A stretch of 62,401 bases of DNA from positions 1-62,401 of the forward strand of contig JAQTUW010000018.1 in assembly GCA_028707085.1 (NCBI GenBank), given 5' to 3'. This document shows positions 9,816 to 16,790 of the stretch, piece after piece (within the stretch, counting starts at the first letter, position 1; every line of letters starts with the position of its first letter). The DNA is from Methylococcales bacterium (lineage in GTDB: Bacteria > Pseudomonadota > Gammaproteobacteria > Methylococcales > Methylomonadaceae). A model generated the notes under the pieces. That model made no database searches and was not told the DNA's origin. It saw only the letters and a list, made by a program, of their open reading frames with translations. Both the position numbers and the translations under genes were made by a program.

Positions 9816-11914
9816 GGCGAAATATGCTCGGCCGGCAATCCGGCCAGTTGGCGTTCATGGATGCGGCTATAGGCCGCTTCGAGATTTTGGGTGTACAGGC
9901 CGGTATTGAACAACGGTTTGCTTAGCCTGTTTTCCGCCAGTCTGGCCCGGATGGTCGCCAATTTGCGCGGCTGGTTGGCCAGCCCGATGGCCAGCGCCTC
10001 ATATTCGGCCGCCGAGCGGGTAATCAGTTCCGGCAGATCCAGCGCGCTCAGCAGGCTGGCCGCCACCCGTCCGGCAAAACTCTCGCCCATGCGGGTCAGC
10101 ACCGGCAAGCCGGCCCATAAGGCGTCGCTGCTGGTGGTGTGGGCATTATAAGGCAGGGTGTCCAGAAACAGGTCGGCCAGTCGTAGCCGGGCCAGATGTT
10201 CGGCCATGGATGGCAGGCGTCTGGCAAAAATCAGTCTGCCGTCCGCCAGGCCCCGGCTGCGGGCCTCCCGGGTCAGATTGGCGGCGGTGTCCGGATTTTC
10301 CACCGACAGCCATAACACGCTGCCGGGCACACCGGCCAGGATCCGCATCCAGCCGTCAAAAGCCGCCGGGGTGATCTTGCTGGTATTATTGAAGCAGCAG
10401 AAGACGAAGCCGGACGCCGGCAAATCAAAATCCTCGCGGCGGAAAACTCGCTCCGAAATGGGGCGGCCGCTGTCGCAGGGCATATAGCTGTCCGGCAGGC
10501 AGACGATTTTTTCCGTATAGAACTGGCGGCTGGCTGCCGGTATCACCACGCTGTCGGCAAGCAGATAATCCATGTAATCTGCGCCCAGCGTACCGGAAAA
10601 ACCCAGATAGCTTATCTGCACCGGCGCGGCCCGCATCGCAAAAATATTGTTGCGGCTATTGGTGGTATGGCCGCCCAGATCCACGGCAATGTCAATCTCC
10701 AGGCTGCGGGCCAGTTGCACCGCATCGCGGTCGGACAGGTGGCGGATATCGATGAAACGCTCGAAGGCGTTTTCCAGCCGCAGGCGCATCTCGTCCTTGC
10801 GGTTGACGGCGGCATAGCAAAAAGCGGTTACCTCGAACCGGCTTCTGTCGTGTCGTTCAAACAGTTCGGCGCATAAAAAAGCCACCGGATGCTGGCGAAA
10901 ATCGGCTGAAAAATAACCGATCCGGATTCTGTCATGCCCGGCATGGCCGGCGATTGCCGGAAAGCCGGGCAGCGGCGGGTATTTGGCCTGCGTCCAGATT
11001 TCGGCGGCTTTGCGCTGCAAGGCGGGGTTGTCCGAAAAAGCATGCAGCGCAAACGGAAAACAGGCTTTCCGTCCCGCCAGAATGGCGGATTTCAGATGGG
11101 CCAGACCAACATCGAAGTCCCGCCAGTCGCAGATTTGGGCTTTGGTATAAAGGATTTGAGCGGGCAGAAAGTCAAAATCGGGCTTTAAGCCTTGCGCCCG
11201 TTCAAAACTGTCCAGCGCCGCCTGATAGTTTTGCAGCTTGTAAAACGCCAGCCCCTGATTGTACCAGGCGTCCGCATAGCCTGGGCGGATGGCCAGCGCC
11301 CGGGCGTAACTGGTCATGGCCTCGTCGATCCGGTTCAAATCCAGCAGAGCGACGCCGCGATGGCACCAAGCTTCGGCAAAGTCGGGTTTCAGGGCAAGTG
11401 CCCGGTCGTAGGCGGCAACGGCTTCGGCGTAGCGTTTTAAATGCCTTAGGCTAATGCCGCTATTATTAAAAGCCAGCGGGTAAGCGGGGCGGATGGCGAT
11501 AGCCTGTTCAAAACTGCGCAAGGCGTCCTCGAAACGCCGTAAATCCTGTAGTACGCTGCCGCGATTGCAATAAGCTTCGGCAAAATCGGCGCTCAGGCCG
11601 ATGGCCCGCTCGAAGCTGTCCAGCGCTTCCTGGAAACGCTGTAGTTGCTTTAAGCCGATGCCCAGATAAAACCAGACCGCAGGCTGGCTGGGGTCGATTT
11701 GCAGGGCCTGGCGGTTAAACGCCACGCTGTCCGCATAATCGCCGACCTGTAGCGAGACGGAGCCCAGGGTATTCAACAACATGGCGTCGTCCGGAAAAGA
11801 CGCCAGCAGTTGTTTATAAACCGGCAGGGCTGCGGCAGGCTTGCCGGCCTGGTACAGGGCCACGGCTTTTTGCAGCAGCGGATGTTGCGGGGTCAGGATG
11901 TGTGGGGCTTTCAT
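9812..11914 (-). CDS. TPR + SPINDLY-like O-linked N-acetylglucosamine transferase (GT41)
   Basis: 700 residues; first gene of the minus-strand GT41 operon. Residues 1-250 hold about seven TPRs; 300-690 the GT41 domain, with SADFRQHPVAFL, DLGGHTTNSRNNIF, CFNNTSKITPA and PYNAHTTSSDALWAGLPVLT, all expected for an active enzyme. The stop overlaps the start of the next gene (9812-9815). The C-terminal domain is very similar to the two following paralogues over long stretches (for example LADLFLDTLPYNAHTT), pointing to recent duplication or gene conversion. The start at 11914 is an ATG beginning MKAPHILTPQHPLLQKA, matching the N-terminal pattern of the paralogues. Confidence 0.88.
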   Translation of the reverse strand: MKAPHILTPQHPLLQKAVALYQAGKPAAALPVYKQLLASFPDDAMLLNTLGSVSLQVGDYADSVAFNRQALQIDPSQPAVWFYLGIGLKQLQRFQEALDSFERAIGLSADFAEAYCNRGSVLQDLRRFEDALRSFEQAIAIRPAYPLAFNNSGISLRHLKRYAEAVAAYDRALALKPDFAEAWCHRGVALLDLNRIDEAMTSYARALAIRPGYADAWYNQGLAFYKLQNYQAALDSFERAQGLKPDFDFLPAQILYTKAQICDWRDFDVGLAHLKSAILAGRKACFPFALHAFSDNPALQRKAAEIWTQAKYPPLPGFPAIAGHAGHDRIRIGYFSADFRQHPVAFLCAELFERHDRSRFEVTAFCYAAVNRKDEMRLRLENAFERFIDIRHLSDRDAVQLARSLEIDIAVDLGGHTTNSRNNIFAMRAAPVQISYLGFSGTLGADYMDYLLADSVVIPAASRQFYTEKIVCLPDSYMPCDSGRPISERVFRREDFDLPASGFVFCCFNNTSKITPAAFDGWMRILAGVPGSVLWLSVENPDTAANLTREARSRGLADGRLIFARRLPSMAEHLARLRLADLFLDTLPYNAHTTSSDALWAGLPVLTRMGESFAGRVAASLLSALDLPELITRSAAEYEALAIGLANQPRKLATIRARLAENRLSKPLFNTGLYTQNLEAAYSRIHERQLAGLPAEHISP

Positions 11915-11921
11915 CGGGCTT

Positions 11922-11961
11922 GCTTCCGGGTCAGGGATACGGCCAATAATAGCCCGGAAGC
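11922..11961. promoter_or_regulatory. Inverted repeat upstream of GT41 operon
   Basis: Perfect 9-bp arms GCTTCCGGG (11922-11930) and CCCGGAAGC (11953-11961), separated by 22 bp, lie 8 bp before the first GT41 start. They fall in the 144-bp gap between the operon and the 168-residue minus-strand gene. The arms could form a leader hairpin over the ribosome-binding region or act as an operator. Function is inferred from position only. Confidence 0.35.
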
Positions 11962-12058
11962 GAATTCCGGGTCATGCCGGTCATGCCGTTCATGACGGCT
12001 CGTGGGCGTGGGGCGAATTTTGTACGCCCGCCACGGGCAAAGGCGGCCTCACTGGTTG

Positions 12059-12565
12059 CTAATCGCTGTTGATCTCATTTTCGGCGTCGAGGTTGATCAG
12101 GTATTTTCGCAGCAGATATTGCTCCAGCCAGCAGGAGGTGCTGGCGTGTTTAAACACAACCGCCTCGCCGATTTGCTGTAGGCGTTGCCTGACCACATGC
12201 TGCGGCAGCAGCAGCAGCTCGATATCCGACATGGCTACAAATTTGTCCGGGCTGGTGTTTTTGCCGTTAAAAATCTTGAACAACTGATGCTTTTTCAGGT
12301 TGAGATGCAGATTGAGCTCTTCCTTGAATTCCAGAAACAGCGGCAGCAAATCGCTGCCGGAGCAAGACTCGTCATGCAGCTTGTGCAGTCTGTGCATCAA
12401 ATGGTAGACCGCAAAGCGGTACAGTTCGGATTCCCTGACGAACAAACGCGCCGCAGTGGATCTCACGGCCGTTCTGTCGGCATTATTCAAGCGCATGGAA
12501 ACAATGTGCTTCTTGTCGTTCAGGAGGGTGTCATTTTCGTTCAACGCTGATCCCATAATATTCAT
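12059..12565 (-). CDS. Hypothetical protein with a possible N-terminal ribbon-helix-helix-like segment
   Basis: 168 residues; not recognised as a named family. Residues 20-60 (IVSMRLNNADRTAVRSTAA, then ESELYRFAVYHLM) have the short strand followed by two helices seen in CopG/Arc-type ribbon-helix-helix DNA-binding proteins. The remainder is helical and charged with no membrane segment. ATG 12565 and ATG 12556 are both possible starts; neither has a clear Shine-Dalgarno. It lies just upstream of the GT41 operon on the same strand with a 144-bp gap holding an inverted repeat, so a regulatory link is possible but unproven. Confidence 0.6.
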   Translation of the reverse strand: MNIMGSALNENDTLLNDKKHIVSMRLNNADRTAVRSTAARLFVRESELYRFAVYHLMHRLHKLHDESCSGSDLLPLFLEFKEELNLHLNLKKHQLFKIFNGKNTSPDKFVAMSDIELLLLPQHVVRQRLQQIGEAVVFKHASTSCWLEQYLLRKYLINLDAENEINSD

Positions 12566-13301
12566 CGTGCTTTGTCACAGAACGGGGAGCACCCCGGCAT
12601 GTCATGTCCAAAAGTGTAATTCATCAATGTTACAGATTTATAACAAAAGCGCAGGCGGCAGTATTTTGTCCTGGAAACGCCTTAGGCCGTTATTCCGGTG
12701 CGGCGTATTTTTGATTTCGCGCTGTTACCCGGCGGGCGTTGCGCGTAGGGTTGGCGTAGCCTGTGTAATACGATTTTATAAAATGTCATTGCCTTGTCAC
12801 CGAAGATACGCAATCACGCTTAATAATAGCCCACCAAGTGATCTGCTGAAACATGCCAAGAAACAGCTTTCGTCCTTAGGGAAGTTGCGGGCGAACAGCT
12901 TTTCTCGGCATGGCGGCAATTTTCAGGGAAAAAGAGGCGGACAGCCGACCTTTAAAATACAAACGTAATACGTTTGTGGCTGTTGTAATCGACCTGTAAT
13001 GGAACTCGCTCGGTAGTGTTGTTAACATTGCCGGAGTTGATCGATACTTGGTTTTGTGAAGTATTGTCCAGATTTTTTGGAGTAAACAGGGAACAGGGAA
13101 GGCACGGATAGGGAGCGGGCGTGGAAGCGGTTAGGGAGTAGGTCAGGGTAAGCGTAAAGGGTAGCGGGGAAAGCGGCGCCTAATAATGGGTGTTTTTTTT
13201 AGTACAACAGGCCATGCGTTCATCGGCTGCCGGGATGGCGTCAAGCGATGCCGATGCCGGCGTGGTTCTGAAATTCAGTTTTTTTAACCTAAGGAGTTTA
13301 T
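12566..13301. other. Non-coding interval between 168-aa gene and VPLP-CTERM gene
   Basis: No convincing gene in 736 bp. It holds a 17-bp palindrome (12960-12976), a purine-rich stretch with eight runs of three or more G (13089-13169), and a strong AAGGAG ribosome-binding site (13291-13296) for the gene at 13302. An open frame at 12456-12968 lacks a ribosome-binding site and homology and overlaps the minus-strand gene, so it was not accepted. No clear sigma-54 or sigma-70 hexamer pair was found. Confidence 0.6.
12960..12976. promoter_or_regulatory. 17-bp palindrome, possible operator
   Basis: CAAACGTAATACGTTTG has perfect 8-bp arms around a single central A. The symmetry and AT-rich centre are typical of a dimeric regulator site. 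It lies about 340 bp upstream of the VPLP-CTERM gene and 395 bp from the divergent 168-residue gene. The cognate regulator is unknown. Confidence 0.35.
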
Positions 13302-14066
13302 ATGCAATTCACTAAATCTTTAATCGCTGCCACGTTACTGGCGGCGGCAGGCGCGGCGCAAGCGGGTACTTTCGCTTATACCGATGAAGTTCTGACTATC
13401 GTAGATACCACCAACGACAGCGCATACAACCTGGATCTGGGTGTAACCCCTACTGCTCTGATCAGCAGCCCATCGTTGAATGTCAGCATCGACTCCACCG
13501 ACGCCAACTTCGCTGCTTTCATGAATGGTGTAACTGCAGGCGATAACGTTATCTACAGACTGGAAGGCACTTATGTTAGCGGTAAAAACGGTACTCTTCT
13601 GAACACTTTTACCACCAGTTCTAGCAGTGATATCTCGGCTGAATGGGGTCCTACTGCCACTGCCGGATTGGGTAACACCATTGGAAACTCTACTGGTGGT
13701 GTTACGGGTACACTTGCCTCTTATGCTGTTCAGGCCGGCGCCGGTTCCATGTCCGCTTACTGGGCGGCTACCACCTATGCTACTGGTCTCGGCACCAATA
13801 ATTCTGGCGGTGAAGGTCCGCTTGTCAACAGCGCGGCATTGGGTAGTGGTTTGACTCTCTGGGATGTTTCTAAAACCAGTTCAGCGGTCAGTGTTGCTAA
13901 TACGGCGGCAGTCGATTTCACCGTCAGCGGCACCGGCAGTTCAGCGGTCGGCACGCTGACCGTAGGCGCGGTTTCTGCCGTACCACTGCCTACTTCAGTC
14001 TGGCTGTTCCTGAGCGGCGTCATGGGCGTACTGTCTCTGAAACGTCGTAAACACAGCGCAGTTTAA
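13302..14066 (+). CDS. Secreted protein with VPLP-type PEP-CTERM sorting signal
   Basis: 254 residues. Residues 1-21 are a signal peptide ending AAQA. The body is rich in Gly, Ser, Thr and Ala with no Cys, like a beta-rich surface protein. The C-terminus VPLPTSVWLFLSGVMGVLSLKRRK is tripartite: a VPLP motif, a hydrophobic helix and an Arg/Lys cluster. This is the VPLPA variant of PEP-CTERM, which is recognised and cleaved by an exosortase at the inner membrane during export with exopolysaccharide. No exosortase gene is in the window. The start is supported by AAGGAG 5 bp upstream. A second secreted protein follows 41 bp downstream, probably co-transcribed. Confidence 0.85.
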   Translation: MQFTKSLIAATLLAAAGAAQAGTFAYTDEVLTIVDTTNDSAYNLDLGVTPTALISSPSLNVSIDSTDANFAAFMNGVTAGDNVIYRLEGTYVSGKNGTLLNTFTTSSSSDISAEWGPTATAGLGNTIGNSTGGVTGTLASYAVQAGAGSMSAYWAATTYATGLGTNNSGGEGPLVNSAALGSGLTLWDVSKTSSAVSVANTAAVDFTVSGTGSSAVGTLTVGAVSAVPLPTSVWLFLSGVMGVLSLKRRKHSAV

Positions 14067-14107
14067 TCCGGTTTTTCTTTTTCCATCACTATTAAATAGG
14101 TTTTATC

Positions 14108-15760
14108 ATGAAACGTAAATTATTGTCAGCCGCCATTTCCGCCATCGCTCTGGCTGGCGTGTCACAATCTTCACAAGCCACCACCTCTTCTTATGACGTG
14201 TATCTGGCCGGTTCTTCCGCTCAGGACAGTCTGGTGATGCAGGAAGCGTACAATCTGTGCGTCGCCGGCACCTTCACATATTACATGGACAACTCCTACG
14301 CCGCTCTGGGCGCCACCAACACTTCTAGCTGGGGCTCCAACTACAAAGTGTATAGCTGCACGCTGAATTCCAGCATCGTCACCACCGTACCCGGCAACCC
14401 TACTGTTTACTTTCACAAAGTAAACTACGGCGGTTCGGCTCAAGGCGTTGCGCCGCTGTTCCAGAACGCAGCCGTGCCTACCCTGAACATCAACAACAGC
14501 AACTGCTACTCGCTGGCCGGTTATAGCGCTAAAGTCGGCAACTCGTCCATTACCGTGCCAACTTACGGCTGCACCACCACCAACACCAACGACCTGATTT
14601 CAGCAAATCTGGATGCCGGTCTGTCCGACGTCAACCCAACCATGTTCCAGGGCGTCAACCGCACCACCACTTATGATCAAAGCGGCAATCCAATAACCAC
14701 TTTCGCGGATGTCAAATCCATTCCTGCCGGCTTTACCGTGGTGCCTGCAACTTCACTGATCTGGGCGGTGCCTGTTTCTTTGAACCTGTACACCGCGCTG
14801 CAAGCCGCGCAAGGTCTGTTGAACTATAGCGGCGGCACATACGGCACCGGTTCCTGCTCCGCAGGCCAATACAGCATAGACCCAACCTCCGCCAGAGACG
14901 GTCTGTGCATGCCTACTCTGAACAAATCGCAAATAAGCTCTGTTTTGACCGGCGCCTTATCCGACTGGAGTTTGTTTAACTTCAATGGCGTCAATCTGGT
15001 TACCGCCGCCAACGATTACGACGCGCACCGGCCATCCGGCGCAACAACCATCGCGCCTAGCGTTGGCACAACCGTTTACTTTTGCCAACGTACCCCTGGT
15101 TCCGGCACTGCCGCCAGCCAATACGCCTATTTCCTGAATCAGCCCGCAAATAATACAGATGCATCTGTAATTCCTGCAAACAATTTGGGCAACGAGTATG
15201 TATTCTCAATAGCTGACGGCGGCAATATGGAAAACTGCCTGATCGACTTTGCAACCGGTTCAACCAAAGCCGCCGATTACACCGGTAAACCAGTCAATAT
15301 CGCTGGTCAAACCGCCTGGGCGATCGGTCAGCAATCTTCCGATAAAAACGCTTCCGCAAGCAAACAATACCGTTTCATCAAAATCAACGGCGCCCTGCCT
15401 AATCTGGCTGCTGCATTCAGCGGCGATTATGCTTTCGTCAACGAATCAACCTGGCAATATCCAACCACTGCCGCTACCGGCAGAGGCACACAGCAATTGA
15501 TTGCCAAAGCGCTGATTTCAAGAGCCACTGACCCCGCCAGCCTGTACACCGACCTGAACCAATTCAGCGTTCAACAATTCGGCCCGGCCGGTTTCATGGG
15601 CACTCTGTCAAACGCATTGGCTCAGAACGGCAGCTATACCCTGCCTACTTCAGTCAGCACAACTTACCCTGTTACCCCTTGGACACACACTAACCTGAAT
15701 GGTGTGCTGGATAACGGCATGTTCCCAATTATTGACTTATCAGCTACTGTTGCTCCATAA
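14108..15760 (+). CDS. Secreted PstS-like (periplasmic binding protein fold) protein
   Basis: 550 residues with a signal peptide (1-24, ending SSQA). It begins YDVYLAGSSAQDSLV, resembling the glycine/serine-rich phosphate-binding loop at the start of PstS-like domains, and contains LNKSQISSVLTGALSDWSLF, similar to the helix before the conserved Trp in PstS proteins. Several Cys residues suggest disulfides in an exported protein. There is no C-terminal sorting motif, lipobox or transporter gene nearby, so a role in ABC import is doubtful. Such standalone PBP-like proteins occur on cell surfaces. It is the second gene of a pair with the VPLP-CTERM protein and is followed by a strong terminator. 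Confidence 0.7.
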   Translation: MKRKLLSAAISAIALAGVSQSSQATTSSYDVYLAGSSAQDSLVMQEAYNLCVAGTFTYYMDNSYAALGATNTSSWGSNYKVYSCTLNSSIVTTVPGNPTVYFHKVNYGGSAQGVAPLFQNAAVPTLNINNSNCYSLAGYSAKVGNSSITVPTYGCTTTNTNDLISANLDAGLSDVNPTMFQGVNRTTTYDQSGNPITTFADVKSIPAGFTVVPATSLIWAVPVSLNLYTALQAAQGLLNYSGGTYGTGSCSAGQYSIDPTSARDGLCMPTLNKSQISSVLTGALSDWSLFNFNGVNLVTAANDYDAHRPSGATTIAPSVGTTVYFCQRTPGSGTAASQYAYFLNQPANNTDASVIPANNLGNEYVFSIADGGNMENCLIDFATGSTKAADYTGKPVNIAGQTAWAIGQQSSDKNASASKQYRFIKINGALPNLAAAFSGDYAFVNESTWQYPTTAATGRGTQQLIAKALISRATDPASLYTDLNQFSVQQFGPAGFMGTLSNALAQNGSYTLPTSVSTTYPVTPWTHTNLNGVLDNGMFPIIDLSATVAP

Positions 15761-15838
15761 GACATTGGTTATTGCTTAAAGGCATCAGCCAGTCCGTCTC
15801 GCAATGAGGCGGAACGGTGCAGGGACGCACCATTCAAA

Positions 15839-15869
15839 CAGCCTTCGCTTGCGAAGGCTGTTTTTTTTT
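15839..15869 (+). terminator. Rho-independent terminator after secreted-protein pair
   Basis: CAGCCTTCG and CGAAGGCTG form a 9-bp perfect stem around a CTTG loop (15839-15860), followed by nine T. It lies 79 bp after the 550-residue gene's stop and ends the 13302-15760 transcript. Confidence 0.9.
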
Positions 15870-15938
15870 GGGGGTCTGCATAAAGCCGGCTACAGGTTTA
15901 TTTTGCCGGGCTTTTGCTGTGCGGCGAATGGGGTGGTG

Positions 15939-15958
15939 GACTAGTCATCTGTCTAGTC
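15939..15958. promoter_or_regulatory. Inverted repeat, likely toxin-antitoxin operator
   Basis: GACTAG and CTAGTC arms flank an 8-bp spacer, and CTAGTCA also occurs as a direct repeat here. The site is 15 bp upstream of the antitoxin start, where Phd/VapB-type antitoxins usually bind to autoregulate. Identity is inferred from position and symmetry. Confidence 0.45.
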
Positions 15959-15973
15959 AGTAGGTGTATTGTC

Positions 15974-16228
15974 ATGAAAATTTGGCCGGTACAAAACGCT
16001 AAAGCACATTTCAGTGAATTGCTGAACGCTTGTGTAAGCGAAGGGCCGCAAGTAGTCACCAGGCGCGGGACAGAAACCGCTGTGCTGGTGTCTTTCACGG
16101 AATGGAAACGCATGAATAATGCCGCACAGCCATCACTTAAGGAATTGTTGATGTCCGATGTGGGCCGCGCCGACTTTGAGCTGCCTGAGCGCGGACAGGC
16201 GAAGCGTCGAACCGCTGTTGCGCTATAA
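15974..16228 (+). CDS. Phd/YefM-family antitoxin
   Basis: 84 residues from ATG 15974. The N-terminus MKIWPVQNAKAHFSELLNAC matches the Phd/YefM fold, in which residues 1-55 form a dimeric DNA-binding domain and the C-terminal tail wraps the toxin. VVTRRGTETAVLVSFTEW is the typical strand region. An in-frame start at 15914 would add 20 unrelated residues and lacks support. The toxin gene follows 7 bp later. The family neutralises the toxin and represses its own operon. Confidence 0.85.
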   Translation: MKIWPVQNAKAHFSELLNACVSEGPQVVTRRGTETAVLVSFTEWKRMNNAAQPSLKELLMSDVGRADFELPERGQAKRRTAVAL

Positions 16229-16235
16229 GCCTGTG

Positions 16236-16634
16236 ATGTTTCTTCTTGATACCAATGTTATTTCGGAGCTGCGCAAGATTCGGCCTCATGGGGCTGTGGT
16301 GGCTTGGATCAAGGCTATAAATGCTGAACTTTACCTTTCTGCTGTTACCCTCGGCGAGATTCAGGCAGGCATTGAAATTACCCGTGAGCAAGATGCCCGC
16401 AAAGCCGCTGATATAGAGTCCTGGGTTAATCAGGTGGCGGCTACTTGCAATGTGTTACCGATGGATGCTGCGACCTTTCGTTTATGGGCGAAACTGATGC
16501 ACAGTCAGTCGGACACTGTCTATGAAGACGCCATGATCGCAGCCTGTGCGCTCGTGAATAATCTTACCGTTGTCACCCGAAACGTTCGGGATTTTGAACG
16601 CTTTCAAGTCTCCGTGTTCAACCCATTCATATAA
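16236..16634 (+). CDS. PIN-domain toxin (VapC/FitB-like ribonuclease)
   Basis: 132 residues from ATG 16236 (GTG 16233 is an alternative). MFLLDTNVISELRK at the N-terminus carries the first PIN-domain Asp. LSAVTLGEIQAGIE supplies the conserved Glu, and YEDAMIAACA plus TRNVRDF the C-terminal acidic residues that bind Mg2+. The ISELRK and LYLSAVTLGEI segments are typical of the FitB-like branch. VapC toxins cut tRNA or rRNA. The order antitoxin-toxin with a short gap is canonical. No mobility gene is adjacent. Confidence 0.88.
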   Translation: MFLLDTNVISELRKIRPHGAVVAWIKAINAELYLSAVTLGEIQAGIEITREQDARKAADIESWVNQVAATCNVLPMDAATFRLWAKLMHSQSDTVYEDAMIAACALVNNLTVVTRNVRDFERFQVSVFNPFI

Positions 16635-16748
16635 GCCAACGAGCAGTAAGGCGCAATGCATGGAGCCTGGTCGATACAAGGCCGCCCGTGCCTGTTCAGG
16701 TTATTGTCATAAAATATTAACATTAACGGTTTAAAATCCCGGTAAAGG

Positions 16749-16765
16749 GCTTTCAAGGGGAAAGC
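16749..16765 (+). repeat. Short inverted repeat in tpsB leader
   Basis: GCTTTC and GAAAGC flank AAGGG, forming a 6-bp hairpin about 25 bp before the TpsB start. The loop contains an AAGGGG purine tract. It might influence translation; evidence is only the sequence symmetry. Confidence 0.25.
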
Positions 16766-16790
16766 TTTTCTATCGCATCTATCGGGCAAA

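Noticed and set aside
12456-12968. 170-codon plus-strand frame in the 12.5-13 kb region
   Set aside because: Overlaps the minus-strand 168-residue gene, lacks a start signal and ends in the palindrome; composition is not protein-like.
13236-13252. TGGCG...TGCC resembling a -24/-12 promoter before the VPLP-CTERM gene
   Set aside because: The spacing between GG and GC is 11 rather than 10 bp, which sigma-54 does not tolerate well.
16670-16690. GG-N10-GC match resembling a sigma-54 promoter upstream of tpsB
   Set aside because: Only the GG and GC cores match; the flanking consensus bases are absent, so it is likely chance.
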